Part shown: in pieces, positions 18,659 to 27,242 of the stretch
Position numbering within the stretch: the first letter of the stretch is position 1
Layout of the letters: each line of letters starts with the position of its first letter
Assembly (NCBI RefSeq): GCF_018687755.1
Contig: NZ_CP061305.1
Coordinates: 310,001-374,000, forward strand
DNA length: 64,000 bases
Source of the DNA: Polynucleobacter sp. JS-Mosq-20-D10
GTDB lineage: Bacteria > Pseudomonadota > Gammaproteobacteria > Burkholderiales > Burkholderiaceae
Direction: 5' to 3'
Translations under genes and position numbers: made by a program
The notes under the pieces: generated by a model
The model's input: the letters and a program-made list of their open reading frames with translations, nothing else
Told to the model about the DNA's origin: nothing
Databases searched by the model: none

Positions 18659-19466
18659 ATTATGTCACTCCGAGATGGTTGCAATTGAGCAATTATTTTT
18701 TTGTCAAGCATGTGGCTATTACAAAAAAAAGCATCTTTCCGAATGGGATGGTAGAAAAACACCTTGGGGCGCAGATTTTCTAAAATCCTATACAAAAGGT
18801 AGTTTTTGGAGGAAGAGAGTTGCCTTTGATAGGGCTCAGCTAATTAACTTACTTTTACAAAAGTTTAATATCCTTCCTAAGGATAATTCAAAAATGTGTC
18901 TCGCTGATTGGGGGTGTGCTAACGGTATTTTCTTAGCAGAGGCAAAGAAAATAGGTTTTACTGTTTATGGTGTAGAGACTAGCGAAATTTTTCGTGATGA
19001 GTGCAATAGAGCTGAAGGAATTACTTGCTTTGGCTGTGAAGATGATTTAAAGGAAATTAGCTTTGACGTTCTAACTTGTTTTGATTCAATTGGTTATACA
19101 ACTGATTTATTCAAAACATTAAATATATTCAAGCAAACACTAAAGACAAATTCAATATTGATGGTGAGCGCAGGCTTTTTTGCCGGAGATTTATCTTTGG
19201 TTCAAGATAATTCATTCAATTACTTTTTCAATAGCAAATTTTTTAAAGAGACTCTTCCGCGATTTATTGGAGTGAGTGCAAGAAGATATTGGATGGAGGA
19301 TCGAAACTTTAACACTCTTGATTCATCTGTTAGGGATATTGATTGGTGGGCAAGCTACCTGGGGATGAACGGAGAATTTAAAATGCAATACTGTATTCTA
19401 GTGAAAACAAGCGCAGCTAATTTAAATAAAATTGATTCACATGAGTGGTCTTGCGAAAGCAAGTGA
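18648..19466 (+). CDS. Class I SAM-dependent methyltransferase with N-terminal zinc ribbon
   Basis: A methyltransferase of about 272 residues. The first 30 residues hold a C-x2-C...C-x2-C zinc ribbon (CELCHSE and FFCQACGYY), a feature of some sugar methyltransferases. SAM motif I is ADWGCANGIFLAEAKKIGF, followed by the acidic VYGVETS and motif IV LTCFDSIGYT. I chose the GTG start at 18648 because a GAGG Shine-Dalgarno sequence lies 9 bases upstream and the next in-frame alternative upstream is only a TTG at 18633. It overlaps the deacetylase end by 11 bases. It could methylate a sugar hydroxyl on the nucleotide or lipid level. Unlike the methyltransferase remnant at 9645, this one is intact. 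Confidence 0.65.
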   Translation: MICELCHSEMVAIEQLFFCQACGYYKKKHLSEWDGRKTPWGADFLKSYTKGSFWRKRVAFDRAQLINLLLQKFNILPKDNSKMCLADWGCANGIFLAEAKKIGFTVYGVETSEIFRDECNRAEGITCFGCEDDLKEISFDVLTCFDSIGYTTDLFKTLNIFKQTLKTNSILMVSAGFFAGDLSLVQDNSFNYFFNSKFFKETLPRFIGVSARRYWMEDRNFNTLDSSVRDIDWWASYLGMNGEFKMQYCILVKTSAANLNKIDSHEWSCESK

Positions 19467-19494
19467 TCTTCACCTTCTATCCTACAATATTAAA

Positions 19495-20601
19495 ATGTCT
19501 ATTCCATTTATCGATTTAACTAGGTTTGAAGATCACTTTTTGCTGCGATGGAGTGAAAAGGTTGCTGAACTTTCAAAAAAAGCCTCATTTATTGGCGGAT
19601 ATGAAGTAGAAATTTTCGAACAGCGATTATCGGACTTAACCCAGGTTGATAATGTCGTGACCTGTGCCAATGGAACGGATGCTATTCAACTTGCCCTTCG
19701 AGCCTTGGGCGTTGGTGTAGGTGATTATGTACTTGTGCCAAATGTTACCTTCTGGGCTACATATGAGGCTGCTGTAAACGTTGGGGCGATCCCAATAACC
19801 ATTGATGTTGACCTTATTGACGGTGGGGTTGATTTATCTGCATTCATTCTAGCTGCAGAGAAGTATCAACCTAAGGCCGCCGTTATTGCTCATCTTTATG
19901 GTTGGGCAACTAGAAATTTAGATTTCATTAGAACTTTTTGTAAAGATTCCAATATTTTCTTGGTTGAGGATGGGGCCCAATGTTTTGGCGTTCAGTTAAA
20001 CGGACAGTCCATCTATAAGGATGCATTACTTTCTACAACTTCTTTTTATCCGGCTAAGGTTCTGGGGGGTGCGGGCGACGGCGGCGCCGTTTTTTCAAAC
20101 AAAAAATCTATAGCTGAAGAAGTGAGGAGGCTTGGTAATCATGGGCGCACTTCACATTATGGATACGGTTCAATTGGATGGAACTCCAGATTGGATTCAA
20201 TTCAGGCGGCTTATTTAAATATAGCCCTAGATTATCTTCCTCAACGAATTTCCTCAAGACGGAATGCTGCTAAGTACTATCAAAATAGTTTATCCACAAT
20301 TGGCGTTAAACAAATCTTAGCGCCAGAATTTTATGAGGAAAATGGATACTGTAATGTAACTATCTTCGAAGATTTTGATTTAAAGAGGCGCGTCGAAAAA
20401 GGTTTGAGAGATAAAAATATTGGATTCGGAAATATATATCCCGCAGCAATATCAGATCAGCCAGCAATTAAGAGCATTCTCCATATGGGTGGTAGAAACT
20501 CGCAGAAGCTGTGCGAATCAATTCTCAACTTACCTTTGTATCCATATATGACTGAAATTGAACTTAAAACAGTTGTTGATACTGTAGCTTCCCTTGTATA
20601 G
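19495..20601 (+). CDS. DegT/DnrJ/EryC1/StrS aminotransferase, second WbpE-like copy
   Basis: A 368-residue sugar aminotransferase starting with the family signature MSIPFIDLTRF. I selected ATG 19495 for this reason, although the frame has earlier starts at 19432 and 19441. PLP-site features are intact: CANGTDAIQLALRALG, LVEDGAQCFGVQL and the lysine motif TSFYPAKVLGGAGDGGAVF. It is followed by a hexapeptide acetyltransferase and a Gfo/Idh dehydrogenase, so the three together repeat the wbpB-D-E function in reverse order. The product is probably a 3-amino sugar, but whether it is the same sugar as at 1-3.9 kb is not visible. Local base composition returns to a more moderate AT level here. Confidence 0.78.
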   Translation: MSIPFIDLTRFEDHFLLRWSEKVAELSKKASFIGGYEVEIFEQRLSDLTQVDNVVTCANGTDAIQLALRALGVGVGDYVLVPNVTFWATYEAAVNVGAIPITIDVDLIDGGVDLSAFILAAEKYQPKAAVIAHLYGWATRNLDFIRTFCKDSNIFLVEDGAQCFGVQLNGQSIYKDALLSTTSFYPAKVLGGAGDGGAVFSNKKSIAEEVRRLGNHGRTSHYGYGSIGWNSRLDSIQAAYLNIALDYLPQRISSRRNAAKYYQNSLSTIGVKQILAPEFYEENGYCNVTIFEDFDLKRRVEKGLRDKNIGFGNIYPAAISDQPAIKSILHMGGRNSQKLCESILNLPLYPYMTEIELKTVVDTVASLV

Positions 20602-20627
20602 TCATCTAATAAATAGAGGGTAAGAAA

Positions 20628-21143
20628 ATGAGTGCTCAAGATAGATTTATACATTTAACGGCAAATGTCGATAAGAGTGCTGTGATTGATGCCGGGTCAA
20701 AGATTTGGATAAATGTTCAAATTAGAGAACATGCAAAGATCGGTAAAAATTGCATTATTTCCAAAGATTCTTATATAGACCATGGGGTAATCATTGGTAA
20801 CGATTGCAAAATTCAAAATAGTGTATCTATTTATAATGGTGTAACTATTGAAGATGAGGTTTTTATAGGGCCAAATGCGGCTTTTACGAATGATAGGGTA
20901 CCTCGTGCTTTTAATAAGGAATGGAAAACAACATCCACACTCGTCAAACAGGGTGCTAGCATTGGCGCTAATGCTACGATAATTTGCGGCGTGACAATAG
21001 GAGAGTACTCAATGGTGGCTGCTGGCGCAGTCGTTACAAAGAACGTAGCACCCTATACCCTTGTCGCTGGAAATCCTGCCAAAGTAATATCCAAAATTGA
21101 CCGCATGGGAAATAAAATTAAAGGCATGGAATCAGATGAATAG
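20628..21143 (+). CDS. Hexapeptide-repeat N-acetyltransferase, second WbpD-like copy
   Basis: A 171-residue left-handed beta-helix acetyltransferase. The repeats include IGKNCIISKDSYIDHGVIIG, IQNSVSIYNGVTIEDEVFIG and the shared GPNAAFTNDRVPRAF segment, matching the architecture of the copy at 1113. It is about 30 residues shorter, lacking the C-terminal tail of that copy. A clear ribosome binding site (AGAGGG, about 8 bases before the ATG) marks a new translation start after a 26-base gap, which is unusual in this cluster of overlapping genes. It likely acetylates the 3-amino group produced by the preceding aminotransferase. The next gene overlaps its end by 8 bases. Confidence 0.8.
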   Translation: MSAQDRFIHLTANVDKSAVIDAGSKIWINVQIREHAKIGKNCIISKDSYIDHGVIIGNDCKIQNSVSIYNGVTIEDEVFIGPNAAFTNDRVPRAFNKEWKTTSTLVKQGASIGANATIICGVTIGEYSMVAAGAVVTKNVAPYTLVAGNPAKVISKIDRMGNKIKGMESDE

Positions 21144-22086
21144 TATAGTCAGAGTTGGCCTGATTGGTATTGGTAAGATGGGAAAAAATCACTTACGAGT
21201 ACTATCAATGTTGAAAAATGTTGAAATCATATTCATTAATGATCTTGATAAAGAGGCCGTAAAAAAAATTGCAAAGCAATATGACGTATTGAATGTTGAC
21301 AATCCACAAGAATATCTCAATAAGATTGATGCATTATTTATAGCTAGCCCTACTAGTACACATTATGAAATTATTAAAAACGTAGCAGGTAAAGTACGAA
21401 ATATTTTTGTGGAAAAACCTCTATCCTCTAATTTAAAGGAGGCAAGAGATCTTGTTGAATGTGTCAAGCCATTAAATCTCAACATCCAAATTGGTTTTAT
21501 TGAGCGATATAACCCTGCCGTGCGCGAAATTAAGAAAATTCTGAGCCACAGCAGCGGCGTTGTTAACATAGATTTTACTAGAACAAATAAATTAAGTTCT
21601 CGTATCAATGATGTTGATGTTGTAACGGACCTAATGATTCACGATATAGACTTGGCTTTATTTATTAATGGCCCAGTTGATACGGTTGATGCTGTTGGGG
21701 TTGCTGAAGGCGGCATCATTGATTTTGCTTCGGCAACCTTAAGGCATCAAAATGGCAGCTTTTCACGCATACAGGCTAGTCGCATGACTGAAAAGAAGAT
21801 GAGAATGATACAAGCAACCTGTAAGGATATGTTTATAGAATGTAACTTGCTAAGGAAAGAGGTCTTAATAAGTCGTCAATCTGAATTGAGAAAAATTGAT
21901 AATGAGTCTTACACAATAACCGCCCAAGAAGAATCAATAGAAGTTCCGCACCAAGAAGCCCTTCTAAATCAACTTCAAGCCTTTTTAGCCAGCTGCTATG
22001 AGGAGGATTTTTCACAAAGACCAAATATACAAGCTGGTCTTGACGCAATGATAATTTGTGATCAAATTAAAGAAAGTGTGCTGTGA
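21136..22086 (+). CDS. Gfo/Idh/MocA oxidoreductase, second copy
   Basis: A 316-residue NAD(P)-dependent sugar dehydrogenase. The start is ATG 21136, which overlaps the acetyltransferase stop; an upstream start at 21097 would only add residues encoded inside that gene. Visible motifs are VGLIGIGKMGKNHLRVL (Rossmann loop), ASPTSTHYEII, VEKPLSS (EKP motif) and LMIHDIDLALFI with the catalytic-type histidine. It closes the second aminotransferase/acetyltransferase/dehydrogenase trio and probably supplies the 3-keto intermediate. Compared with the 353-residue copy at the left edge it is shorter and not closely similar, so the trios were probably acquired separately rather than by recent duplication. 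Confidence 0.75.
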   Translation: MNSIVRVGLIGIGKMGKNHLRVLSMLKNVEIIFINDLDKEAVKKIAKQYDVLNVDNPQEYLNKIDALFIASPTSTHYEIIKNVAGKVRNIFVEKPLSSNLKEARDLVECVKPLNLNIQIGFIERYNPAVREIKKILSHSSGVVNIDFTRTNKLSSRINDVDVVTDLMIHDIDLALFINGPVDTVDAVGVAEGGIIDFASATLRHQNGSFSRIQASRMTEKKMRMIQATCKDMFIECNLLRKEVLISRQSELRKIDNESYTITAQEESIEVPHQEALLNQLQAFLASCYEEDFSQRPNIQAGLDAMIICDQIKESVL

Positions 22087-23075
22087 TGCAAGTGCGCGAA
22101 CCAATTGAAGGTAAAAAAGTACTAGTTGTAGGGGGCGCTGGTTTTATTGGAAGTCATCTTGTTGATAGACTGATAAATAGCCGGACCCAGGAAGTTGTTG
22201 TTGTAGATAATCTCTTTACTGGCGATATTAACAATCTTCACTCCGCCCTTAAAAATGATCACACCTTTCTATATAGAGATGATGCTGAAATTAGTACTAG
22301 TTTAGGATATATTTTCGATAATCATGAGATTGATGTTGTATTTAATTGTGCTACAAAGGCGCTAAATTACTCATATTTAAATCCTGCAAATGCATTTGCA
22401 ACAAATGTAAACGTTGTACTAAATTTACTTGAAAATCAGCGCCGCGGAAGATTCAATACACTTTGCCATTTTTCAACGTCAGAGGTTTATGGAACAGCGG
22501 TATACGAGCCAATGGACGAGGAGCACCCTAAAAATCCAACAACAGCATATGCAGCTGGAAAGGCGGCCGCAGACCATGCTGTCGAGAGTTATGTAAAAAT
22601 GTTTAACCTTGACTCTTATATTGTCAGACCCTTCAATAACTTTGGACCTAGACAAAACTATAGGGGTTATTTAGCAGGCATTATTCCTATAACTATTTGG
22701 CGAATTCTTAATGGTATAGCTCCAGAAATTCATGGTTCAGGACTGCAAAGTCGAGACTTCATATATGTTTATGACACTGTAGATGCGGTGCTAAAACTGC
22801 ATGCTCATTTACCTATGGGCGAGTCGGTAAATATTTCTACGGAAAACCAAGTAAGTGTTCAAAACTTAATAAAAATAATTTGTAAAAAAATGAACTATTT
22901 TGGTGAAATAGTGAATAAGTCTGAAAGAGTGTCGGATGTAATGTGTCATGTTGCTAATAACCACAAAATATGTGAATTGGTTGAATTCAATTTAACACCA
23001 TTTGATGATGCGCTAGATAAGACTATCGAATGGTATTTAAATAATATTTCTATTGACAATCAAATTCGTAATTAA
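22083..23075 (+). CDS. NAD-dependent sugar epimerase/dehydratase (extended SDR)
   Basis: A 330-residue extended SDR enzyme. The Rossmann motif VVGGAGFIGSHLVDRL is intact, the catalytic strand reads HFSTSEVYGTAVYEPMDE, and the YxxxK motif is YAAGKAAADHAVE. RPFNNFGPRQN and SRDFIYVYDTVDAVLKL complete the pattern shared by UDP-glucose 4-epimerases, UDP-glucuronate decarboxylases and 4,6-dehydratases. The start is GTG 22083 or the adjacent ATG 22086; both overlap the preceding gene. Given its position after a 3-amino uronic acid trio, a 4-epimerase for a diacetamido uronic acid is a reasonable guess. Decarboxylation is the main alternative. Confidence 0.7.
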   Translation: MMQVREPIEGKKVLVVGGAGFIGSHLVDRLINSRTQEVVVVDNLFTGDINNLHSALKNDHTFLYRDDAEISTSLGYIFDNHEIDVVFNCATKALNYSYLNPANAFATNVNVVLNLLENQRRGRFNTLCHFSTSEVYGTAVYEPMDEEHPKNPTTAYAAGKAAADHAVESYVKMFNLDSYIVRPFNNFGPRQNYRGYLAGIIPITIWRILNGIAPEIHGSGLQSRDFIYVYDTVDAVLKLHAHLPMGESVNISTENQVSVQNLIKIICKKMNYFGEIVNKSERVSDVMCHVANNHKICELVEFNLTPFDDALDKTIEWYLNNISIDNQIRN

Positions 23076-23114
23076 AAAATAAAAATTTAGACAATCTAAT
23101 TTATCTATGTGTTT

Positions 23115-23131
23115 TCTAAATCGGATTTAGA
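23115..23131 (+). promoter_or_regulatory. Inverted repeat next to a ribosome binding site
   Basis: TCTAAATC and GATTTAGA are perfect inverted arms around a single G. As RNA they form a seven-pair stem with a CGG loop. The right arm runs into the AGAGGG Shine-Dalgarno sequence (23129-23134) of the glycosyltransferase starting at 23143. Folding could hide part of the ribosome binding site. A 67-base gap in an otherwise overlapping operon makes this the most likely place for an internal control point. The function is not proven. Confidence 0.35.
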
Positions 23132-23142
23132 GGGTTAATTAG

Positions 23143-24237
23143 ATGAGAATCAAACGGTTGGGTTTTGCAATATGGGCAAGCAAAAACTTTGGGGGAATGG
23201 AGAGAAGATTTGCTCGCTTGGCCGAGTTTCTGTTTGGAGAATCAGATGCTATTGAGGTCGTTATCTTTGCACAAAGAAGATGTGCGGCTCAAATCTCCAT
23301 GGCTCTTTCAAGCTCTGAGAATATAAAAATCATTGAATTTGGATCCAGTGATTATAGGCGTGGAATCCTACAATTTCTGTTAGAGCTGGTTGATTTGGCG
23401 ACCATGTTAAGACGATATAAGTGCGATCATCTTCATCTAAGTATGAATCCAGGCATTTTTTCCTGTATTTTTGCAGCGATAGCTCCACTAGATGCAAGGA
23501 TGTCTATATGCTTTGTTGATCCTTCCTATGACACATCTACCACAAGAGTTTCTAGATTTTTTGCAAATATTAGCCTGATAAGGTTTCATAGAATTGATTG
23601 TCTGTCGCAACAACTTTTTTCAGAGTTCAAACATTTTTTTTGGGGTCTATATCGATCGCGTTGGCAAATTGCACCTTGCAGCTTTACCGATTATTCTCAA
23701 TGCAAGATTTGCGTGGAGCGAGATATTGATGTCGTATTTATGGCGCGATTTGATCGTGATAAGGGGTATGATTTATTACTTGGTATTCTAAAATTATTAC
23801 CTGAATTGAAGATTCATTTTTGTGGATTTGGTGTTAATGCACCAACATATCACTGTAGCAACAATGTAAAGATTTATAAGGCCGAGAATGCATTTGAAGT
23901 CTTAGGGAGGGCCAAGATTTTTTTATCCATTCAAAAAAGGAATAACTATCCTTCCCAAGCAACTCTTGAGGCAATGTCTAGTGGGTGTGCGATTATTGCT
24001 ACAGATGTTGGCGAAACTAGAAAATTTCTTGATGAATCATGTGCCTTGATGATTTCTTATAATGCGGATGAATTACTGATGGCAATTAAGACATTAATAA
24101 TTGACTCTGAGTTAAGAGCTAAGCTAGGTTTCAATGCCAGAAACATTGCCATAGAAAAGCATACTGTTCAAAGGTATGGACTTTATTTTTTGGAGAAAAT
24201 AGTTGAAGTCGATAGTACACATCATAACGGACCTTAA
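23143..24237 (+). CDS. Glycosyltransferase family 4-like (GT-B)
   Basis: A 364-residue GT-B glycosyltransferase. The N-terminal acceptor domain has the KNFGGMERRFARLAEFL segment typical of GT4 enzymes. The C-terminal domain begins at VVFMARFDRDKGYDLLLGIL and contains IFLSIQKRNNYPSQATLEAMSSG, with the glutamate of the EX7E motif, then IIATDVGETRKFLDE. A strong AGAGGG ribosome binding site precedes ATG 23143. The last 35 bases overlap the next glycosyltransferase. It probably adds one sugar of the repeat unit at the inner membrane; donor and linkage cannot be read from the sequence. Confidence 0.75.
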   Translation: MRIKRLGFAIWASKNFGGMERRFARLAEFLFGESDAIEVVIFAQRRCAAQISMALSSSENIKIIEFGSSDYRRGILQFLLELVDLATMLRRYKCDHLHLSMNPGIFSCIFAAIAPLDARMSICFVDPSYDTSTTRVSRFFANISLIRFHRIDCLSQQLFSEFKHFFWGLYRSRWQIAPCSFTDYSQCKICVERDIDVVFMARFDRDKGYDLLLGILKLLPELKIHFCGFGVNAPTYHCSNNVKIYKAENAFEVLGRAKIFLSIQKRNNYPSQATLEAMSSGCAIIATDVGETRKFLDESCALMISYNADELLMAIKTLIIDSELRAKLGFNARNIAIEKHTVQRYGLYFLEKIVEVDSTHHNGP

Positions 24238-25318
24238 CATTGGTGGGGCAGAGCGCGCTTTATATACTTTAGTAACTTCTGGACTGGAAGAGAAATTTAC
24301 TAGTAGTGTTATTTCCCTAAGGTCGGATGGTCATTATGGCCCACTTTTGCGAGAGTTTGGAATACCAGTTACAAGTCTTAATATCAATTCATTTTCCTCA
24401 TTAATGCTAGCGCTACCTAGGTTAAAGGATGAGATTGTTAATCGTAAACCAGATATTATTCAGGGGTGGATGTATCATGCAAATTTATTTGCATTACTTG
24501 GATCATTATTTATGCCTAAATATTCCAAAGTTATTTGGAATATTCGCCTCAGCCTTGAGGATATTAAGCGCAGGAAAATTACAACACGTTTTGTGGTGAA
24601 GCTTGGCGCTATTTTTTCTAAACAAGTTTGTGCAATTATCTACAACTCAAATCGATCACTTGCTCAACATAAATCCTATGGATATATATGTACCAATCAA
24701 CTAATGATTCCAAATGGATTTGATGTTGCAAGGTGGATTCCGGATAATGAGAGCACTAAAGCAATAAGACTAAAGTACGGGATTAACGCAGATCAAAAAA
24801 TAATTGGTTTTGTTGGGAGAGGTGATGATCAAAAAGACATACCCAACCTATGTAGCGCATTTTCATTAGTGCAACAAGCTGTGCCAGGAGTAACGATGTT
24901 GTGTATAGGCCCCAACGTTTACGACTACAGACCAAGAAATATACCACTATATGGAGTGATATTTACCGGGGCACAAAAGGATATTGAAAAATTAATGCCA
25001 GGCTTTGATATCCTATGTTTGAGCTCTAGATCGGAGGGCTTCCCCAATGTGCTTGGCGAGGCAATGTCCTGTGCAGTTCCTTGCGTTACAACAAATGTCG
25101 GTGATGCATCAGAAATAGTTGGTGATACTGGATGGGTGGTTGATCCAGCCGATAATTTTGCATTGGCAGCCGCACTAATAGCTGCACTTCAAATGGATTT
25201 AACTGAAATGAAAGTGATGGGTAATAAGGCTAGAGAGCGAGTTATCCAAGAATACGGAATTCATAATATAGTGTCTCGATATGTTGAGTTCTATAGCAAA
25301 ATTTACGGAGTTTATTAA
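24203..25318 (+). CDS. Glycosyltransferase family 4 (GT-B)
   Basis: A 371-residue GT4 glycosyltransferase starting with the classical HIITDLNIGGAERALYTLV. The start is a TTG at 24203 with a GGAG sequence seven bases upstream, inside the end of the preceding gene. The donor domain shows IIGFVGRGDDQKDIPNL, DILCLSSRSEGFPNVLGEAM (EX7E region) and CVTTNVGDASEIVGDTGWVV. The stop shares a base with the start of the second asnB-like gene (TAATG). Its N-terminus is like enzymes that use lipid-linked acceptors such as the PelF/WcaL groups, but no close assignment is possible by eye. Confidence 0.8.
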   Translation: MKSIVHIITDLNIGGAERALYTLVTSGLEEKFTSSVISLRSDGHYGPLLREFGIPVTSLNINSFSSLMLALPRLKDEIVNRKPDIIQGWMYHANLFALLGSLFMPKYSKVIWNIRLSLEDIKRRKITTRFVVKLGAIFSKQVCAIIYNSNRSLAQHKSYGYICTNQLMIPNGFDVARWIPDNESTKAIRLKYGINADQKIIGFVGRGDDQKDIPNLCSAFSLVQQAVPGVTMLCIGPNVYDYRPRNIPLYGVIFTGAQKDIEKLMPGFDILCLSSRSEGFPNVLGEAMSCAVPCVTTNVGDASEIVGDTGWVVDPADNFALAAALIAALQMDLTEMKVMGNKARERVIQEYGIHNIVSRYVEFYSKIYGVY

Positions 25319-27240
25319 TGTGCGGGATTGTTGGATATTTGTCGCCAAATCAAGAGCCACATGCAAAAATTATTGATCTAATGTTGCAAAAAATTCAGCA
25401 TCGGGGGCCCGATGGGAGTGGAATTTGGCTTGATAAACATGCTGGGATAATATTAGGGCACCAAAGACTTTCAATACTGGATTTGTCATCCACTGGTGCG
25501 CAGCCTATGAAATCTCAGAGTGGGCGATTTATTATTGTTTTCAATGGCGAAATTTACAATCATCTAAAGTTAAGGGATGAAATGCTTAGGGGGGGCTCTG
25601 GAACTCCTGAGTGGCGAGGGTCCTCTGATACTGAAACACTTTTAGCTGGATTTGAATTTTGGGGTATCGAGGCAACTTTAGCTAAGGCAGTCGGAATGTT
25701 TGCATTTGCTCTTTGGGATAGCAAGCTTAATAAATTAATTCTTGCAAGAGACCGCTTCGGTGAGAAGCCTTTGTACTACGGCTGGCAGGGAGGGGTTGGC
25801 AATAGAATATTTTTATTTGGATCCGATTTATCAGCTCTCCGCGTGCATCCCGCTTTCAGTGCCGAAATTAGCAGGGATAACCTGGCATTATTTATGCGTT
25901 ATGGTTACATCGGAGGGGAGCATTCAATATACAAGGGTATTAATAAATTGAAGCCCGGATGTATTCTTAAGATCTCATTGTCTTCGCTTAAATTGGAAAT
26001 TAGTAATTGGTGGTCCACTGAACTTCTGATTTCAAGCAATAGCAATTTTCGTGGGGATAAGGAGGATGCTGTTAAAGAGCTAGAGAGCTTGCTGGCAAAT
26101 TCAATTCGGCAACAAATGTTATCTGATGTGCCTGTAGGGGCATTCTTATCCGGCGGAGTTGATTCGACAACCATTGTATCTATGATGCAGGCGCAATCAT
26201 CTTCCCCAATTAAAACATTTACAGTTGGATTTTATGAGGATGGGTATAACGAAGCAGAGCATGCGAAAAAAATTGCAAAATACTTGGGGACTGATCATAC
26301 AGAACTATATGTAAACTCGCGACAAGCCTTGGATGTTATCCAAATGTTACCAACTATTTATTCTGAGCCATTTGCAGATGCATCTCAAATTCCAACATAT
26401 TTGGTAAGTGGTTTGGCTGGTAAACAAGTTAAAGTAGCATTATCTGGAGACGGTGGCGATGAGCTTTTCTGCGGATACACGAGATATCAAATGACAAAAC
26501 GTTATTGGAATAAGGTTAAATTTCTTCCCATTCCAATAAGAATATTATTGAAACAATCCATTTATTCAATACCAATTTCGGCATGGGATAGCTTTGGAAG
26601 AAAAATTAACTTCCCAAGGTTCGGGGATAAGCTATACAAAGCCGCAAACTTATTGGACAAGAAAAATGCATCTGAACTGTATGGAGGGATTGTATCTTTA
26701 TGGGATAAGCCTAATAACCTAGTTATAGGCTCATTTGAGCCAAAGTGTAGTGACATGGAGGCAATTCTGAGTCTAGAAAATATTGGCGAGATTGATCGTA
26801 TGATGGCGCTTGATTTAGTTGGCTATCTACCAGAAGATATCTTAACTAAGGTTGACAGAGCGGCAATGAGTGTTAGTTTGGAGACAAGAGTTCCACTGTT
26901 GGATCATCGAATAGTCGAGTTTGCTTGGTCACTTCCACTGGAGTACAAAATTAACAAGGGTGTTGATAAGTGGCCATTAAGAAAAATTTTATATAAATAT
27001 GTTCCACAAGAGTTAATTGATAGACCTAAAATGGGGTTTGGTATTCCGCTTGCAAGTTGGCTACGAGGCCCGTTAAAAAATTGGGCTGAAGAGTTGCTAA
27101 ATGAAAAAAAGTTGGATCGGGAGGGGTATTTAAATTCAAGAGTGGTCAGGCGTGCCTGGAGTGAGCATCTATCTGGTAAACGAAATTGGGCTTATCAGTT
27201 GTGGAATATATTAATGTTTCAGATGTGGTTGGAGTCGTAG
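25318..27240 (+). CDS. AsnB-type glutamine amidotransferase (asparagine synthetase-like), copy 2
   Basis: A 640-residue asparagine synthetase homologue. The glutaminase domain begins MCGIVGYLSPN with Cys2 and contains HRGPDGSGIW, FNGEIYNH and RDRFGEKPLYYG. The synthetase domain has FLSGGVDSTT near residue 277, ALSGDGGDELFCGYTRY, and MSVSLETRVPLLDHR. It looks closer to canonical AsnB and to the O-antigen amidotransferases of the WbpS type than the copy at 4769, from which it differs over the whole length. In this setting the likely job is to amidate a uronic acid. The gene is coupled to the preceding glycosyltransferase (one-base overlap) and to the polymerase gene that follows. Confidence 0.82.
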   Translation: MCGIVGYLSPNQEPHAKIIDLMLQKIQHRGPDGSGIWLDKHAGIILGHQRLSILDLSSTGAQPMKSQSGRFIIVFNGEIYNHLKLRDEMLRGGSGTPEWRGSSDTETLLAGFEFWGIEATLAKAVGMFAFALWDSKLNKLILARDRFGEKPLYYGWQGGVGNRIFLFGSDLSALRVHPAFSAEISRDNLALFMRYGYIGGEHSIYKGINKLKPGCILKISLSSLKLEISNWWSTELLISSNSNFRGDKEDAVKELESLLANSIRQQMLSDVPVGAFLSGGVDSTTIVSMMQAQSSSPIKTFTVGFYEDGYNEAEHAKKIAKYLGTDHTELYVNSRQALDVIQMLPTIYSEPFADASQIPTYLVSGLAGKQVKVALSGDGGDELFCGYTRYQMTKRYWNKVKFLPIPIRILLKQSIYSIPISAWDSFGRKINFPRFGDKLYKAANLLDKKNASELYGGIVSLWDKPNNLVIGSFEPKCSDMEAILSLENIGEIDRMMALDLVGYLPEDILTKVDRAAMSVSLETRVPLLDHRIVEFAWSLPLEYKINKGVDKWPLRKILYKYVPQELIDRPKMGFGIPLASWLRGPLKNWAEELLNEKKLDREGYLNSRVVRRAWSEHLSGKRNWAYQLWNILMFQMWLES

Positions 27241-27242
27241 TG

